A stretch of DNA of 64,000 nucleotides, from NCBI GenBank assembly GCA_018398805.1, contig JAGFBZ010003021.1, positions 62,001 to 126,000 on the forward strand, read 5' to 3'. Position numbers and translations under genes: made by a program. Shown piece after piece: positions 1 to 29,740 of this stretch. Below the pieces are notes generated by a model. That model did no database searches. It had not been told where the DNA came from and worked only from the letters and a program-made list of their open reading frames with translations. Each line of letters begins with the position of its first letter. Position 1 is the first letter of the stretch. This DNA comes from Hirundichthys speculiger (taxonomy: Eukaryota > Chordata > Actinopteri > Beloniformes > Exocoetidae).

Positions 1-178
1 TATAATTTGTCCATCCCTTATGCAATACTTTCTTGGTTACATTTCATATCGTGATTTTCAATAACATTCTGAACAAAAAATATTTTTCATTGTTGAATAA
101 TCTTGATTAACAATCGTAATCGTGATTTTGATCCAAATAATCGTGATTATCATTTTTTCCATAATCGTGCAGCCCTAC
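1..178. mobile_element. Terminal part of a hAT-like element (left part outside window)
   Basis: AT-rich sequence with repeated AATCGTGATT words ends in CGTGCAGCCCTA near 178. Read on the minus strand this is TAGGGCTGCACGATTATGG, the kind of terminus seen on hAT elements. Only one end is in the window, so the 8-bp target duplication cannot be checked. The element abuts, and probably sits inside, the pogo-like repeat that follows, because that repeat starts abruptly at 182 in mid-sequence. Confidence 0.5.
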
Positions 179-181
179 TCA

Positions 182-495
182 GGAAGCAACAAGAGCCGAC
201 AGGGGAGGCCCCATGAACGAACATCGAGGCCTGTGATTGGCTGCTATGACATCATTACTGTGACGTCGGTCATCTGTACTCTGATTGGCTGACACGTGTC
301 CCTGCATCTCCATCTCCTGATCTCGTCAGCTACACACAGAGGAGAGATCGTCAAAGTGAGTATACCTTCCGTAGATTTTGCGTACGCTGGTACATGTACA
401 CTGTATGTACATATACATGTACATCCACATCGCTGTTTTCACCTATCGCGGGGGGGTCACAGCCACCATTAACCGCGGAGTGAGGGGGATTACTG
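182..495 (+). mobile_element. Partial pogo/Tigger-like MITE (sibling of the element at 25585-26985)
   Basis: This stretch matches, in reverse complement, the outer element at 25585-26985. Shared blocks include GGCCTGTGATTGGCTGCTATGAC, given here by its ends at about 230-252, the GATTGGCTGACACGTGTCC block near 282, and the ATTTTGCGTACGC block near 375. It ends GGGGGATTACTG followed by TA (496-497), the same terminus as the sibling. This uninterrupted copy shows what the sibling looked like before its LTR insertion. No coding sequence was seen. Confidence 0.7.
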
Positions 496-497
496 TA

Positions 498-1246
498 AAA
501 CCTCTACTACAAGGCTGCAGTTCTGGAGGTCCAGTTTCACTGCCACCTTCAGCTCAAATCAATCACACCTGTGACTATAAGACTACAAGAGCAGAACCAC
601 AGGCAGGTGCTCCAAAGTATGACAGAAACTACTACTGCATGATTCAGTGAAACTGTACACAACAGTCCCAGTCCCAAGCTGGAATTTAGAACCTGATGCT
701 TATTTAGAACAAACACAAGTTATCAAATGCACATCAGGAACATGCCCAAAGGAAAAAGAAGCCTGATACATGGAGTTGGTTTTCTGTACATACATCAAGT
801 TAGCTAACATACAACACAGTAAACAGTCTGAACTGCATGCTAGTACCTGCCTCCAGTTTTAGAAAGCGTGTATGTAACCACTGTAAGTGGCTCCTGCTGT
901 AGTGGCCCACTGCATTATGGGATGCAATACTCAAGGTAGACAGATAAGTTTCATAATGGATATTTCTCAGAAAGTAAAACACCATCTGGATATTTAATGC
1001 ATAGTTACATACATATGCATACATACTGCTGAATTATTTGCATACTGCATACTACATTTCAGTAAAATAAGTACACAGTCGTAGTATAGGGAAAGCAGCA
1101 TCAGTCTGATTGTTGTTCGGACAGGAACATTCAAAGGCAGTTAAATGTTTCCACCTTAAACTACTTCCTCTTTGCTTTAGCCATTAGCTTAAGGCCTCAT
1201 CGTACTTCTCCGACACCATAACTCATCCAGTCGTATTGATGGAGAC
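498..1246. other. Non-coding stretch, no recognised feature
   Basis: About 750 bp of AT-rich DNA, presumably within UBE2L3 intron 1 if that gene extends left. I see no exon with splice borders, no recognisable protein similarity and no tandem array. Only short chance reading frames are present. Confidence 0.5.
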
Positions 1247-1975
1247 TAGGGATGTTCCGGGCGACTAATTTCCCTGTGGACCAAACAAAAAATTTTAATT
1301 AAGACTAGTCGACTAGTCTAAAAAAAAGATGCGCTCCAGCCTGGAAGTTATCAGTTTGCGTCCCGGTACGGTGTATCCGGGCTCAACATATTCCATTAGC
1401 TTCCTGAAGCCTTTACCTTCCACAAAGTTAAGTGGAAGCATATCTTGCGAAGTCATTATCGTAATGAGCTGCGTTATCCTCTCAGACTGGAAGGGAGAAC
1501 ACGTCTCCGGGTAAACAATGCCAAATCAGCCTGAGTGTGGCTAGCACCGCTAGCATCAGCACCGCTAGCATCAGCAGCCGTCGTCTCGTGCAGATTAACA
1601 TCCAAATGCTTGAGTCGAATGTGGTTGCTCATTGCTCCAGTTGAGTGATTGTATGCTAGTTGTTTCTGACACAGTCTACATACTACCTTGTTTTCATTTA
1701 CTAGATTAAAGTACCACCAAACCACGCTGGTTTAATGAGACTATCTTCCCACCGTGCCGTTTTAAAACTCCAGTCTACTCGAGCATTGCTGTGGAGAGGG
1801 GGGGCTGCTGTCTGACGGCTCTGTAGCTCCGACTAGTGGCGGGAGGCTGTATGACAGTTAAGCGGCCTTGTACATGAATAAAACACAAATTGGTTTAAAC
1901 GACTAATATTTCTGGTGCCGACTAGTAAGTGAGCGGACGGTTAATCGTTTAGACGACTAATCGCGCGCAACCATA
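1247..1975 (-). mobile_element. hAT element remnant with BED zinc-finger fragment
   Basis: The left boundary is TAGGGATGTTCCGGGCGACTA. Both flanks of the block are full of GACTAGTCGACTAGTC-type words, and the right side ends near CGACTAATCGCGCGCAACC. On the minus strand, 1725 down to 1474 encodes an 83-residue peptide. It opens with a V-W-W-Y-F segment, then C-R-L-C, then HSTGAMSNHIRLKH, a BED zinc finger of the ZBED/hAT transposase type (Cys-x2-Cys followed by a His-x4-His pair). The catalytic region is absent. The right terminus does not mirror the left, so the boundary there is approximate. Confidence 0.65.
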
Positions 1976-2428
1976 ATGGAGACGTGGACCTTTCCAAGTT
2001 CTCCACTGCTTGGTGAGCGTTGCAAAGCAATTCACCGCCAGAACAATAGGGGGCATGACATTTTTCCAAATACCAGCCAACTATTGTTTGGATTGTTTAT
2101 TCACACGCAGCAAAGAAGGCAGAGAGAGACTTCTGCTGGAGCTGATCAGCATTCAGCAGAAACTGCTGCTGTTCCAGAGGATGAGACTGAAAGAAGAGAC
2201 GAGTCCAGATGTGGCATTTACAACGAGCTGAGTCAGAGTTGAGGTAAATATCCAGCTTTAAATATCCAGACAATCATCCCCACAGCATGATGTTGCCACC
2301 TCCATGCTTCAATGTGGGGATCCCGTTTGAGACAATGAGGTACCTTAAAGTGGCCATATGGACATATGATTCTTCAAGTTTTATTGTCACGTGTACAGCA
2401 ATAACAAAAGGTTATACTGGACAATGTA
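1976..2428. other. Spacer with a Tc1 fragment and a LINE-like tail
   Basis: The first 270 bp hold no recognised feature. About 2270-2325 read on the minus strand gives IPTLKHGGGNIMLWG, a short piece of a Tc1-type transposase (the HGGG-x-x-M-x-WG block). About 2365-2425 resembles the 3' tail of a non-LTR element in minus orientation. Nothing here looks functional. Confidence 0.45.
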
Positions 2429-3957
<1,529 letters not shown>

Positions 3958-5738
3958 TACGTAAAGTTATACTTATTTCCACTGTAAACTCAAGTTTCCA
4001 ACAATGCTCATCATGATGCTCTGTGTAACGTTCCGTTTCCCATATTTCTGTATCAGCCAACTGTATTTTGTCCCTGTTTGGAGAGCTCCTTGATCTTCAT
4101 TGTGCTGCTTGTTTGGTGGCGTTACAGACTCTGGGCCTTCACAACAGATGTGTATACACTGAGATCATGTGACACAAGCTAATTATGAGATCACTTCTTT
4201 AGTAACGGATTTTAATGAAGGGGGCGAATACATACAGGCACAATACTATTACATTAGTTCTTATTTCATGGCAACAGTTTGCAAAGAAGAAAACATATAT
4301 TTCATGTAGGGATATTTGAAAGGTACAACAATAAAATAAAATAAAAAAAAAAAGCTTAGACCAAGAACTTCATTGGGCAACCATAAAATGCAACACCAGT
4401 GTGATGCAGTAACTATAGGTGGCCTGCAGTCTGTGCATTTAATGGCACAAATCAACAGTCTGCAGAAAAGGCTGAAATGACAGACTTCAGATTATCTAAA
4501 CACACTGTGCTGCTGTTCACTGCATTCATGGGTCACATTTCAAGAAAAAAAAAGAAAAAAGTGGGTCAAGTGAATCCCACTCGTGCAGCTCATTAGAAGT
4601 AACAACTCACCAGGATTTCTGTCATCCTTACTGCATTACTGTGAAATATTTTAGTAATGAACAGCAACTAGAGAAATACCGACATGCTAGATTATTTCTA
4701 AATGGGGCTTTCCGTCTTTACATCAAGTTTTTTTTTTTTTTTTCGTGAAGCAATCCTTCAGTTTCATTTTCCCCTAAACATGAAACAGCCGTCTGGTGAA
4801 GAAATGAATCTTAAACTACACAGCAATGTCGTTGCCGAACTCTGACCGCAGAAATACAGTCGCAGTGAGAAAAAAAAGACGTTTAAAATGAAAATGAAAA
4901 CTACAAAGCTCTTCGCGGAAAGACACTGGCACAAACACACCCTGGACTTTCTCACTCCTCTGGACGGAAGTTCGCGACTAAAGCCCAAAGTTCAGATAAA
5001 TGCTGTTAATTAATCACTAGGAGAATAAACATCATCTCACAGGGGGTGTTCAAATGTTTTATATCATATAAACACGGCTTTAGGATTCACCGCCAGCCCG
5101 TCGTCATGGTTTCACTTTTGTCCGGTCGGTTTAAAGAGAAATAATCTCCAGTGCATTTAACGGCTAATCCGTGAGTGCGGATACAACTGACCCGCAGTTA
5201 CACAGTTTGGGTCACGTGTTACCGATCCAAACTGAAGCTTACCGTGTGTGTGTGTGTTTACACAGCAGTGAAGGAAGTGTAAGCTGGCAGTTTCCAGCCA
5301 CTGTACCCCACCCATACCAGAACGGCTCTAGACCTGCTCCGCTGCGGGTTCACCGCCTCACCGGTCACCGGAACCACACGCTGCTATGTTCCGAAAGCAG
5401 AAAGCGTCTCAGGCCGTTAACGCTGAAGCTGCCCGTCGAAACCTCGCCCCGCAACCCCCGACAAAGCACCGATGTCCGCCGACCGTTGCGTCTCAGCCCG
5501 ACGCCGAGACTTAGGCTGTGTGGTCGTCTTTGAAAGGCTGCCTGTGGCCTGATCCACCGGCGCCTTCCTGCTTCGTTTTAACTATCAAATTGAAGGCTAG
5601 AGAAAAGCTCTGACTCCGTCACCAAACAACCACGTTATGTTTAACGATCTTATGCAGAAGATGAGCGCGCACCCTGGCCACTGGGAATAGTTTAAATCTG
5701 AGAAAATAGTTTAAAAATGACGCGATCGACACATTTAC
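3958..5738. other. Putative UBE2L3 intron 1 sequence
   Basis: No exon is visible. About 4136-4235 resembles the terminal part of a decayed Tc1-like element. Poly-A/poly-T runs lie near 4340, 4548 and 4727. From about 5040 the base composition becomes CpG-richer toward the UBE2L3 start, consistent with a CpG island spilling into intron 1. The open frame at 5171-5533 shows no similarity to a known protein and is most likely a by-product of this GC-rich composition. Confidence 0.5.
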
Positions 5739-5765
5739 CTTGGCCAGCCTCCTGCTCGCCGCCAT
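5739..5765 (-). CDS. ube2l3: UBE2L3 first coding exon (partial gene)
   Basis: UBE2L3 (UbcH7) is an E2 ubiquitin-conjugating enzyme that passes ubiquitin by thioester to HECT and RBR-type E3 ligases. On the minus strand the sequence AAGATGGCGGCG sets the start, and nine codons read MAASRRLAK before a GTAAAT splice donor. The known vertebrate N-terminus is MAASRRLMK, and I recall the first intron falling after that Lys, so the exon matches in length and phase with one change (Met8 to Ala). The catalytic UBC domain with the active Cys lies in later exons left of the window. The next gene rightward is YDJC, also its neighbour in human, which supports the call. A 27-bp exon alone is limited evidence. 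Confidence 0.72.
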
Positions 5766-5900
5766 CTTGAAGTTACTGTGTGTTCCCAGAATGCTCCGCG
5801 CGGAGAACCCGGGTGTGACCTGACCCTGAGGAACGGGTCAGCGCGAGCGCGAGTTTGTTGCGCGTTGACCCACAATACTTAGACTTTAGTTAAACAATTG
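5766..5900 (-). promoter_or_regulatory. Probable UBE2L3 promoter / 5' UTR
   Basis: The GC- and CpG-rich block directly upstream of the UBE2L3 start codon contains GCGCGCGAG-like words and no TATA box. The start codon lies in AAGATGGCGGC, which matches the YY1 initiator-type motif often found at housekeeping promoters. This is inferred from position and composition. Confidence 0.5.
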
Positions 5901-6119
5901 CCATATTTACCATTAGATGTATATCTGTCAGTTAGTCTCGCTAACCTAAGAGCTACATTTTCGAAGTGATTTCGATATGAAGAATATCAAAATGTTAAAG
6001 TATTGAGTTAAACAATAAAAACAATTCCCCTGTGTTTTGGGAAGTTGAAAGCATATCAAAGTGTAGCAAAGTAAGCAAAAGCAATGTTTTTAAGGAACTG
6101 GTTAATTTGTGCTAATATG

Positions 6120-6345
6120 TCTTGCCCAGTTTCCAAAGAGATCTCAGTTCAGAGATGACAAACATACAGATGAGACAACCATGTCAGGTGAATACAAAGA
6201 CTGTTAAAATTATGCACCAACCCTCTAGTCACATGACCCATATGTTTGTACAGGGGGCCTTTGAAGCCTTTTTCCTCCAACTGTGCTGTTGTTGCAAAGA
6301 GGAGGAGCCAGAGGCGCTGAGAAGCCAACTGGAACACGTGTAGCA
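6120..6345 (+). repeat. Interspersed repeat, copy 1 (pair with 11745-11990)
   Basis: Shares an ordered run of words with 11745-11990: GAGATCTCAGTT, AGATGACA, ACAGAT, CATGTCAGGTGA and a GAGGCGGAGCC-like block. The two copies are diverged and the family is unknown to me. No protein is encoded. Confidence 0.5.
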
Positions 6346-6659
6346 GTTAGCTGAATTAGCCTGGCTGGTTTAGCTTCTTCTAACCCAGGTTGATAATACA
6401 TTTTATATTTCTTTGTTTTTTTCAATTTTTTTATTTTAAGCATCGCTACTAGAATGTCATCCAGAACCAAAGTGCTGCTGGGCCTTGACACAACAGGAGG
6501 TCCCGCCAGCCCCCGCACCTGTGGAGGGCTCAGCCAGGATCACTGACTGACGGTCATGATACTGGATATATGCCCATAATTTGGAACAAATTTTTAACGC
6601 TTGCCTTTTTCAAGTCAATGTAGTACTAAATGCTAAGTAGCTAAAATGATGACAGCTAG
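6346..6659. other. Spacer, nothing recognised
   Basis: AT-rich sequence between two repeats with no supported feature. Confidence 0.4.
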
Positions 6660-6771
6660 TAGGGTTGCCAACCGTCCCTTGAAACACGGAACCCTCCCGT
6701 ATTTATAAACTAAAATACGAGTTTATAAATACTGGACGATTCTGTTTTTCAATGGATGGTTGGCAACCCTA
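6660..6771. mobile_element. Short hAT-type MITE, 112 bp
   Basis: Begins TAGGGTTGCCAACCGTCC and ends GGATGGTTGGCAACCCTA, a near-perfect terminal inverted repeat. It is flanked on both sides by the exact 8-bp duplication ACAGCTAG (6652-6659 and 6772-6779). An 8-bp duplication with TAGGG-type ends fits hAT. The middle also folds back, so almost the whole element is a hairpin. Confidence 0.9.
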
Positions 6772-7179
6772 ACAGCTAGCCAATGGCCAGCTGTCAATCA
6801 AGAATCAGCCGCCCATTTGATTAGATTATTGCTTCATTTAAGTTGTCTGATGTGGTACCAAAAATAACCCCCACCCACTCCATACAGTTGTCATGGATGT
6901 CAAATCAAACTAAGGAGACCAGAACATTTTTTATTTTTTTTAATCGGGCTGTAAATATGCTTCATTTTGCTGCAAAGTTGGCCGTTTTAACATGGGGGTC
7001 AGTGGGGATTTGCTCTGTTTTGGAGCTAGCACCTAGCAGTCAGGAGAGGAACAGCAACACAACACTACTTCATGGTTGGGCTTCAATCAGGAAGTATGAT
7101 GACTGATTCTTGGGTGAGTCAGAGATACCTGATCAAGATACAAAAAAAAACTAAAGATCAGATGCACACAATTTAAATC
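6772..7179. other. Spacer, nothing recognised
   Basis: No exon, repeat array or transposon end could be supported here. Confidence 0.4.
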
Positions 7180-7545
7180 CAAAGATACTTTATCCCTGAA
7201 GGGAAATTAAATTGTTGCAGAACTCATGATTTACGTGTCTTCAGTGATTGATTGTAGATGGTTCTCATCCTGTTCAGGAGGGATCTCCTGTAGCAGATCT
7301 GAAGAAGCCTCTGACTGAAGACAGTGTGTTGATGCTCAGGGTTGTCCACGATGTTCTTCATTTTATGAAGTATCCTCCTTTGCACTAGCAGTTCCAGAAC
7401 AGAGCCGTCCCTCGTTATCACTTTGTTCAGTTTCTTTGAGTCACTGGCTCTGATACGGTACACCAGTTCTCAGTATTCAGTCTCTGGTCCACCACTGATA
7501 CACCCCAGAAGTACAGAGTCATTGGAGTATTTCTGCAGAATGTGG
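7180..7545 (-). mobile_element. Non-LTR retrotransposon 3' fragment (L2/CR1-like)
   Basis: Read on the minus strand, the block encodes a degenerate C-terminal reverse-transcriptase tail with LLQRRILHKMKNIVDNPEH and RRSLLNRMRTIYNQS segments. It ends in a 3' tail containing TTTCCCTTCAGGGATAAAG near 7190, a form common on fish L2-type LINEs. Frames are broken. A long A run follows at about 7570-7592. Confidence 0.65.
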
Positions 7546-7592
7546 CAACGTGGTAAAGGAAGGATTATTAAAAAAAAAAAAAAAAAAAAAAA

Positions 7593-9240
7593 ACACATAC
7601 ACACAGTTTCAAAATAGTTAGAGACAACACCACCTGGGGTATACACTCTGGGAACAAACAAAAAAACAAAAAAAACCCTGCAAGTTCAAATATACATCTG
7701 ACAGACGTGCAAGCAATGACCGATTTGATTAAATTTGAAGTTTAAAAGAGAAACTCAATTCTCAACCACAGTTTATGGTGTACTTCCACTCTGGACACCT
7801 AGTCAAATTACTACGTGGTATGCTGAAATTGTTAAAAATCACTTAAAATACAAAGAAAGCAAAATTAGTTAAAAACAAGCAATTCGATGTCCAACATGAC
7901 AACAAAATAAATTTAACCAATTCACAAGAAAACAAAGCAACAAAATGCATGCATAACGATAAAATACAGCACCACTGTAATAAAGACCATCAGATAAGAA
8001 CTTTTAGTTATGATCAGGTCATGAGACCAGACTATATAAGACAGTCCAGACAGCAGCAGTTGATCACGGTGTGCCAACTATGGAGAACAATCACACCGCC
8101 TGTCACCTGTAGAGCACACGCAAGATCAATAAACGTGTTCTCATCAGTTGAGTGAACCAGATACCCAGGACAAAATACCCCAGATCACAGGTCCAGCTTT
8201 CCGGCAGGATAAGAGGAAGGGAGGGAGAGTCAGTCACGCCAATCAGGCCCACTCAGGTCCCCACCAACGTAGCAGGCAAAGCTCAACACGGCAAGGCACA
8301 TGAGCGCTGGAGTCACACCCAGAGACCACAGAAAATATTCCAATAACCTAAGTTGATAGATACTCACATTATTGGAAGGCCGGTAATGAGCCGACCGTGC
8401 CAACACGTCAAACCATCACACATTTTCTGGCCAGATGAACTAATTGGCACCATGCTTGGGTCTCCTTTTAAAGAGGTGAACTCTGCCCCCAGTCAGCGTG
8501 CTGCATTAGTGCGCAGCTGAGGGGTTAATCAGCAGGCAGACGGGAGAATACTCTACCCTGACACAAGATGCCAGGACTGGGACCGGTGCTGAGAGTCTGG
8601 GGTGTCCAGGGTGAAGAGGAAGAGGTTTATAGGTTGAGGAGAGATAAATGAGAAAAAGATCTGCTTTGCTAAGAGCAGGTTCTGCAGAGGAGCTGTGTTT
8701 GCATAAAACAAATCCAACATTTTATTCTCTGATGGAGCAGTTAAAAACTGTTGAGACATTGGAAATGCGGTAGAGAGATGTGGCTGTAAACTGCCCCAAC
8801 AATAACACCGGTGAACTCTCTCAGTAAATAATAAGGATGAAAACTCACAGCAAACAGTTCAATATCTTGCTGCAGAAGTGATTTTTCACAGTAGCATGTC
8901 CTGGATTACACCATCTGTTGTTGATAATCTCTGTAATGTTTTTGATTTTTTTCGCTCCTCTTCATATCTCTGTCCGCCATTATTGTCTGAAATCCGGGCA
9001 GAGAGATACTGGAGTTGGGAAAATGCTCCTGAAACCACATCATGGTGAAACACATTAAACTGCATAGCCATAACTCCAGATTAGTCCTCATCAGCACTTC
9101 AAGCTTGTCCATCTTGTTAGCGACAGAGCTCATGTTCCCCTTTATGAAGGACTTTCCCTCTCTCTCTGCTTTGCCTCTGCTCTGCTGCCATGTTGTCTCT
9201 AATTCAATTTGTGGCGGATTTGGGGTCTCAGTCTCGGTAT
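7593..9240. other. Spacer with unassigned repeat-like sequence
   Basis: About 1.6 kb between UBE2L3 and YDJC. 8540-9240 has the look of a decayed repeat (several minus-strand peptide stretches and a loss of CpG), but no domain is recognisable. There are no splice-bounded exons. Confidence 0.4.
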
Positions 9241-10429
9241 AATTTGGCTTCTTTAGTTAGTTTTTTTTTTTTTTTTTTCAAAAAAAGCTTTATTGGTACT
9301 AGTGTCCTTTAGTAATAGTGGGAGAGACAAGAAATCAGGTGAGAGAGAACGGGGAAGACATGGAGCAAATGGTCACAGGTTGAGAGTTGAACCTGTGACC
9401 AGCTGTAAGCTTTGTACATGGGCTGCCTGCTCTGACCACTCTTGATATTTAAATCAGATGCTTCCACTTGTAAACAACTCTCTCAATCCTACAGTTACTC
9501 ATCATAACAGATGATAAAAAAATGAAAAAGAAACCAATAAAAACTCCTCAAGCAGCACCGCATCCAAACCATGTTAAAAAGTTGTTCAGAAACCAGTGTT
9601 ATTATAAAGATCTCTTTGTTCAAAACTATGCAAAAAAATATGCAAAATGCTAGCAGTATTGAGGGAGCTACTGCAACAAGCTGCCACCATGAACGACGCT
9701 GTTGTAGAACAACAATTTTAGCAACAACGCACGTATATTACACCTTTCTAGTCCAGGAACACTTTTACTATGGTACTTTTAGGATGCGAAGCGGCTTTGT
9801 ATCACTGTCACATACAAAGTCTCTCACACACAAGCAGTTTCAACTTATTTCTTAGACCAAATTATTTCTATAATTTATACTTTTATTCCTAGAAATACTC
9901 CTAAAACATTGAATTAGATTGTAGTTGATGTATGTGTAACCTTGGTGAGATTATGAGCCTTATCTTGCACCAAACCTCCTAACGTTGCTATTAAGGGATA
10001 GCAGGTAGCAGGAGGGGCATTCCCCCGCACAGAACGCAATCTTCCACCTCCCGAAACCCGCTATCTTACGTGCGCTAACCGCTGTATTTAAGATCTTTGT
10101 TTGTTACGTTAGATTCAAGATCTGTGTTATGCACACATTATGCATGGGAGTGGTTAGGGCGTTCCACCTGTTTAACCAATCAGTGCGTCAGTAGCCATTG
10201 CCTTTAAGAGCAGGTTGCGCTACCCGCTAACTGCTATGTAGCGTCTTTTCACCCAGATCAGAGCAGCTCTCATGGGGGGCTCGTCTGGGACTCTGTTGTA
10301 GAGCTTCCTCCTCTTCCTTCCTCCTCCTCCTCTGCACTGCTATTTACATAACTAGCTCTAACTAATCTGGAGCAAATGATTTAATCATTTCTTTTGTACT
10401 CCAAGAAGTTTCAATAAACTGCTCATAAG
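9241..10429. other. Spacer, nothing recognised
   Basis: Contains a T run near 9260-9279 and a pyrimidine-rich patch near 10300-10335. 9960-10340 shows words such as CCGCTAACTGCTATGTAG that may belong to a dispersed repeat, but no ends or target duplication could be defined. Confidence 0.4.
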
Positions 10430-10535
10430 CGGTATTAGCCAAAACAGCATGTGGAAGGAAACTGGAATACCTGGGAAACCCATGAAGAGAACATGCAAAC
10501 GCCACACAGAAAGACCCAACTGAACCTTCTTGGTA
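10430..10535. repeat. Dispersed teleost repeat fragment
   Basis: The segment GGGAAACCCATGAAGAGAAC followed by ATGCAAACGCCACACAGAAAG resembles the widespread fish repeat that ends in gagaacatgcaaactccacacagaaag. A longer copy lies at 12715-13000 and a related one at 45620-45742. Confidence 0.55.
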
Positions 10536-10582
10536 TGCAGTGACAATGCTAACTGCTGTATTACTGCTAAAACCCAGCAGAA

Positions 10583-10674
10583 CAGGAGCAGAAGCTGCAC
10601 CAGGAACCAGCAGCAGGTGGTTCCTGGTGCAGGTTCCAGGAGCAGAAGCTGCACCAGGAACCAGCAGCAGGTGG
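10583..10674. repeat. 38-bp direct duplication around an inverted segment
   Basis: The same 38-bp sequence, starting CAGGAGCAGAAGCTGCACC, occurs at 10583-10620 and 10637-10674. The 16-bp bridge between them begins TTCCTGGTGCAGG, the inverse of part of the repeat, so the block can form a hairpin. Confidence 0.8.
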
Positions 10675-12714
10675 ATTCTGTGTGGACCCCATGGTAGAAA
10701 CTGGAGGAACAATTTTCTAAGAGACAACATTTTATCTAACTTCTCTCCATGTGTCCTCAAATACTCTATTAAGCATATAAGGAGAGGGGGTGGTTGGAGA
10801 TTAAAGCATCAGCTTGGTAGGTTTGGCCTGCAGTCCCAGTTTTCAGTGTCAACACAGTGGCTGTCTGGTCATGGTACCTCCCCTCTGGAGAGCCTGGATC
10901 AGCCTGGATCAGCCCGCCTCAGCCTGCCTTGGTAAGCCTCGCACAGAGACCCAGCTGTGGAAATGCACAAGCTGGGAGCATATTTCTGATCACCTGAAAA
11001 CAGAGGTACTTTGTTTAAAATGACTATAACTCCTCAATAGTAAATGCCACATTTTTGTAAAACCTCTTAAATTAAAGTTAGAAGTCTTCGCTTTGATTGC
11101 ATTTGGGGTCTCAATGCACTGTTTGACTTTTAAGATTATCATTTAATTATTAGATTTCTGTGAGTCATTCGATAATTCAACATTTCATCAACTTCAGTCA
11201 GGATTTTCAGTTGAGTTGAACAAAGAGACTTCTGCCTGATAACATTTAAATGCATTTTCAGCTTGACCTTTGTTGAGGGAGCTCCTCACTGGTGCCGACA
11301 TGATTTCTGAACTGGATCCCCATCCAGATGCAGTCCTGGTGTTTGCTGAACACGTGGAAGTCCTGAGGCCTTCTCCACTGTAGTTGAACTTCTCCTTTAA
11401 GTTCTTCATAATGTGGTAAATGGTTCTTTCAGGTGAAACATTTGTTAGCAGGAGTTTCCCTGCATGCAGGACTCATTTTAGAGAAGGATATGATGGTGAA
11501 ATGCCTTTCTATGGCATTAACCATCTCCAACACCAGAAGACAACCAATGTACCCTTATTTTGGACTTTGATTTAATCTGACTTGGTCTTGTGAACAACTA
11601 CATCTGTGCTGAGACCCAGATTGCTGAAATCCTGTTAGTCATGTTTTGCCGGGGCTAAAATACAGTTTAACCCTTCACCAGTCAGGTAACCGTATTTAGT
11701 AAACATTGATGATGAAAAATCCTGAAAAATAAAAGTTAGTCTTTCAATATTTCCAGTGAGATCTCAGTTGTTTAAAGATGACATACAGATTGGGAAGTCA
11801 TGTCAGGTGAGTTCATTGACTGTGAAAACTATGGACGAACCATCAAGTCCCGTGATCCAGCACTGCTGTGGAGGCGGAGCCAAGCCGGCGGGGACACACC
11901 CACCACCTTCCAGTCTTTATTCTCCAATAACCTTGTTGGGGCGGAAGTATTTCCTTCAATTCACTATGAAAGGCTAAGATGAGTCTGTGGAATTAATTCT
12001 TTTTATGTGAAGGAAACACTTTGTTTTCTATGCAAGAACATCTGTTCATTGTACACAACAACCTATAAACAATAAAAGAAACAAAACAAAACCATAAATA
12101 GAACTAGAATTGAAATGATGAATGAGACCACAATGATGAACTGAGCGAGCAAAAAGAGATATATCTGTATCAATGTCAAAACCTTCAGTCATGACATGTG
12201 TATGTGAATGCAGGAATTTAAACATTTATGATCAGAGTCCATACAGTTTAGCAATGTTAGCATTTTATTTTAGATTCTACAATCACTTCCCCATTACAAC
12301 TCCTTGGAGCTAAAGTAATAACTCTGTTTTTTCCCTCCCAAATAAATCATAAAAACTTATCCCACAAATATAATTGCAGTTAGAGATGAGACTGATGTGA
12401 CAGATGTAGCAGTATATTTATTTAACCCTATGAATGTGTAGAAACATTCAGATCCTCGTGGTGGAGTCTCTTCCTGACCGTCCGTCACTCTCTTCACCAG
12501 CTGTTGGAGGTAGATGTTCCACCTCCCTGAGTCTCAATGAGGTTTATGGTTGTTAAAAGGGACTTCTTCCTCTTCATTGCTAAAAGTCAAGAATGAGGGA
12601 CTAAATCCCTCATAAATTAAAACTTATGTGCAAACTGTAAGATTTTTTGAGCGGGCTGTTATTTTGAATCAGCACTAAATGTGAATAGAATTATAACAAA
12701 ATTGATTAAATTGG
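10675..12714. other. Spacer downstream of YDJC with one interspersed repeat
   Basis: The only supported feature is the repeat copy at 11745-11990, which shares GAGATCTCAGTT, AGATGACA and CATGTCAGGTGA words with 6120-6345. The remainder has no exon or transposon end that I can support. Confidence 0.45.
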
Positions 12715-13120
12715 TTTGTATCCATCCATCATCCATCCATTTAGTCCTATGTAGGCTGACAGGGGTCTGCTGGATTCTATCCCAGCTCTCTCTGGGTGAA
12801 ACGCAGGGGTCCACCTGAACAGGTAACCAGTCCATCACAGGGCCACATGTAGACAAACAACCATGCACACTCCTAATCACTCCTACAGGTGATCTAGAAC
12901 CACCAGGTAACCCGACATGGATGTCTGTGGACTGATGGAGGAAACCCATGGAAGCACGGGGAGAACATGGAAACTCCACACAGAAAGACCCCTGCCGAGG
13001 TTTTGGTTTGTATTTAAGTGGATTTCAATTTCAATACATTCTAAAGTCACTATGTGATTACTTCTATTGTGAATTGGTGCAATACTAATAAAACTGAACC
13101 GAGCTGAACTGATTGGTATC
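12715..13120. repeat. Dispersed teleost repeat plus LINE-like tail
   Basis: Starts with ATCCATCC microsatellite words. It continues through a block matching the common fish repeat (CAGGTAACCAGTCCATCAC, GAAACCCATGGAAGCACGGG, AACTCCACACAGAAAGACC). From about 13060 a separate tail reads TGTGAATTGGTGCAATACTAA followed by AATAAAACTGAA-type words, like the 3' end of a fish non-LTR element. It lies just downstream of the YDJC stop and may be part of its 3' UTR. Confidence 0.6.
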
Positions 13121-13305
13121 AAACAAACCCTTGAGGCACACAAAAGCAGTCAGCTGTGATTAATACGCACCAACTGGATCAGAACTGCTCATTCCAGAGT
13201 TAAATCATTCTTTGTAATAATCTATGTCTCTGTAAGAATATTTCTGAATGTAAATAAAATTCTAACCACAAACAAACCTGTTTGTCAACTTTGACACATC
13301 GGTAG

Positions 13306-29740
<16,435 letters not shown>

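Noticed and set aside
5171..5533. 120-residue open frame near the UBE2L3 promoter
   Set aside because: GC-rich first-intron sequence, no similarity to a known protein, and opposite in strand to the supported UBE2L3 exon.
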